Assembly: GCA_017500935.1 (NCBI GenBank) | Contig: JAFVXW010000006.1 | Location: forward strand, 1 to 32,122 | Reading direction: 5' to 3' | Length of the DNA: 32,122 bases | Origin: Lachnospiraceae bacterium | GTDB lineage: Bacteria; Bacillota; Clostridia; Lachnospirales; Lachnospiraceae | Shown: positions 31,722-32,122 of the stretch, one piece after another | How the letters are laid out: each line of letters starts with the position of its first letter | Numbering within the stretch: position 1 is the stretch's first letter | Notes under the pieces: generated by a model | The model's database searches: none | What the model saw: only the letters and a program-made list of their open reading frames with translations | Told to the model about the DNA's origin: nothing | Made by a program: the position numbers and the translations under genes

Positions 31722-31749
31722 ATTATATACCAAAAATTATCAAAATCAA
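31722..31749 (-). promoter_or_regulatory. Promoter of the small-protein/DUF2335 pair
   Basis: TTGATT (31744-31749) and TATAAT (31722-31727) on the minus strand are 16 bases apart. Downstream in the 5' leader a GTCA-T6-TGAC inverted repeat (31687-31700) could serve as an operator. Confidence 0.55.
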
Positions 31750-31865
31750 TAAATTATCAGTGCTTTTTTTTAATTTTTTTCAACATTTTCACTGTTTTTA
31801 CGATTTTTTTCAAATAAAATCCAAATTCAGACACATCAATTTTCCCGGAATGTCCTGGCTTTCTC

Positions 31866-32122
31866 TCACTCTACAATCTTTAATTCCTGCACACAGCTGT
31901 TTACTCCCAAAATATCCAGTTGCTTCCGGATGCTTTCTGCCTTTTCCTTCTTCTCCCAAACGTCTAACAGATTTACTGTATATGCCACTTTTTCAGCCGG
32001 CACAATCATCTGCTCTGCTTCACAGAGCATTCTGCTTATGTGATGCCCGTAGGTATCCTTCGCCGCCCATGCTGCAGCAAAGGATTTATAACCAGAATAA
32101 CCAGGCACTGCCCATTTTCCGG
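31866..32122 (-). CDS. Hypothetical protein, C-terminal part (5' end outside window)
   Basis: The frame is open at the window end, so only the last ~85 residues are seen; an in-frame GTG at 32108 is probably internal. The visible sequence reads GKWAVPGYSGYKSFAAAWA..., then HISRMLCEAEQMIVPAEKVAYT and a helical, charged end (WEKKEKAESIRKQLDILGVN). It is soluble in appearance, and I do not recognise the family. It is AT-poorer than the promoter region that follows it and reads in the same direction as the DUF2335 pair. Confidence 0.5.
   Translation of the reverse strand, partial: GKWAVPGYSGYKSFAAAWAAKDTYGHHISRMLCEAEQMIVPAEKVAYTVNLLDVWEKKEKAESIRKQLDILGVNSCVQELKIVE

Noticed and set aside
1-32122. 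CRISPR arrays, complete insertion sequences, prophage structural genes, rRNA
   Set aside because: No regular repeat-spacer pattern, transposase frame, phage structural gene or rRNA signature is seen on either strand.

Overview
The window looks like a chromosomal segment of an anaerobic, spore-forming Firmicute, most probably a Lachnospiraceae-type gut clostridium. The evidence is the sporulation genes yabP, yabQ, a spoIIE-type phosphatase and a CotS-like kinase; the Firmicute gene order HU-rqcP-yabP-yabQ-divIC-spoIIE-tilS-hpt-ftsH; a T-box-controlled prolyl-tRNA synthetase of the short archaeal/eukaryotic-like type; a glycyl radical enzyme with its activase; and strong AGGAGG ribosome binding sites. 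No species can be assigned from the sequence alone.

Layout. 1-1600: the 3' end of a parallel beta-helix protein with a strong terminator, then a decayed Rpn-family nuclease gene on the other strand. 1556-3380: proS with its terminator and T-box leader. 3487-8285: a minus-strand cluster of an AraC-family regulator, a cupin-type sugar isomerase-like protein, a TIM-barrel sugar epimerase, a short fragment resembling the start of a uroporphyrinogen-decarboxylase-like protein, and two small membrane proteins (one DUF5058). 8447-12450: a divergent plus-strand operon of aldo/keto reductase, glycyl radical enzyme and glycyl radical activase, closed by a long hairpin terminator. The two divergent units share a 161-base control region and together look like a catabolic island for a sugar or polyol that is not identified.

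12471-17651: a minus-strand operon of LytTR response regulator, GHKL histidine kinase without a membrane domain, and two ABC exporter half-transporters that probably form a heterodimer. Three copies of a 16-base motif lie upstream of its promoter. 17904-20283: tRNA-Tyr with promoter and terminator, and a GH13 alpha-glucan hydrolase with its promoter. 20314-20558: a GC-rich element with nested inverted repeats that no gene explains, next to a terminator hairpin.

20708-30334: the conserved minus-strand housekeeping and sporulation block (ftsH, hpt, tilS, spoIIE-like, divIC, yabQ, yabP, rqcP, HU), then a CotS-family kinase and CCA-adding enzyme. The spoIIE-like gene is preceded by a sigma-A-like promoter with a 22-base spacer, the unusual geometry known for Spo0A-activated promoters, yet its product lacks the usual membrane domain.

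30412-32122: a terminator, the 3' part of a tRNA-Lys cut at the anticodon stem, and then AT-richer DNA with a DUF2335 membrane protein, a small overlapping gene and a partial gene. This looks like the boundary of an integrated mobile element that continues beyond the window.
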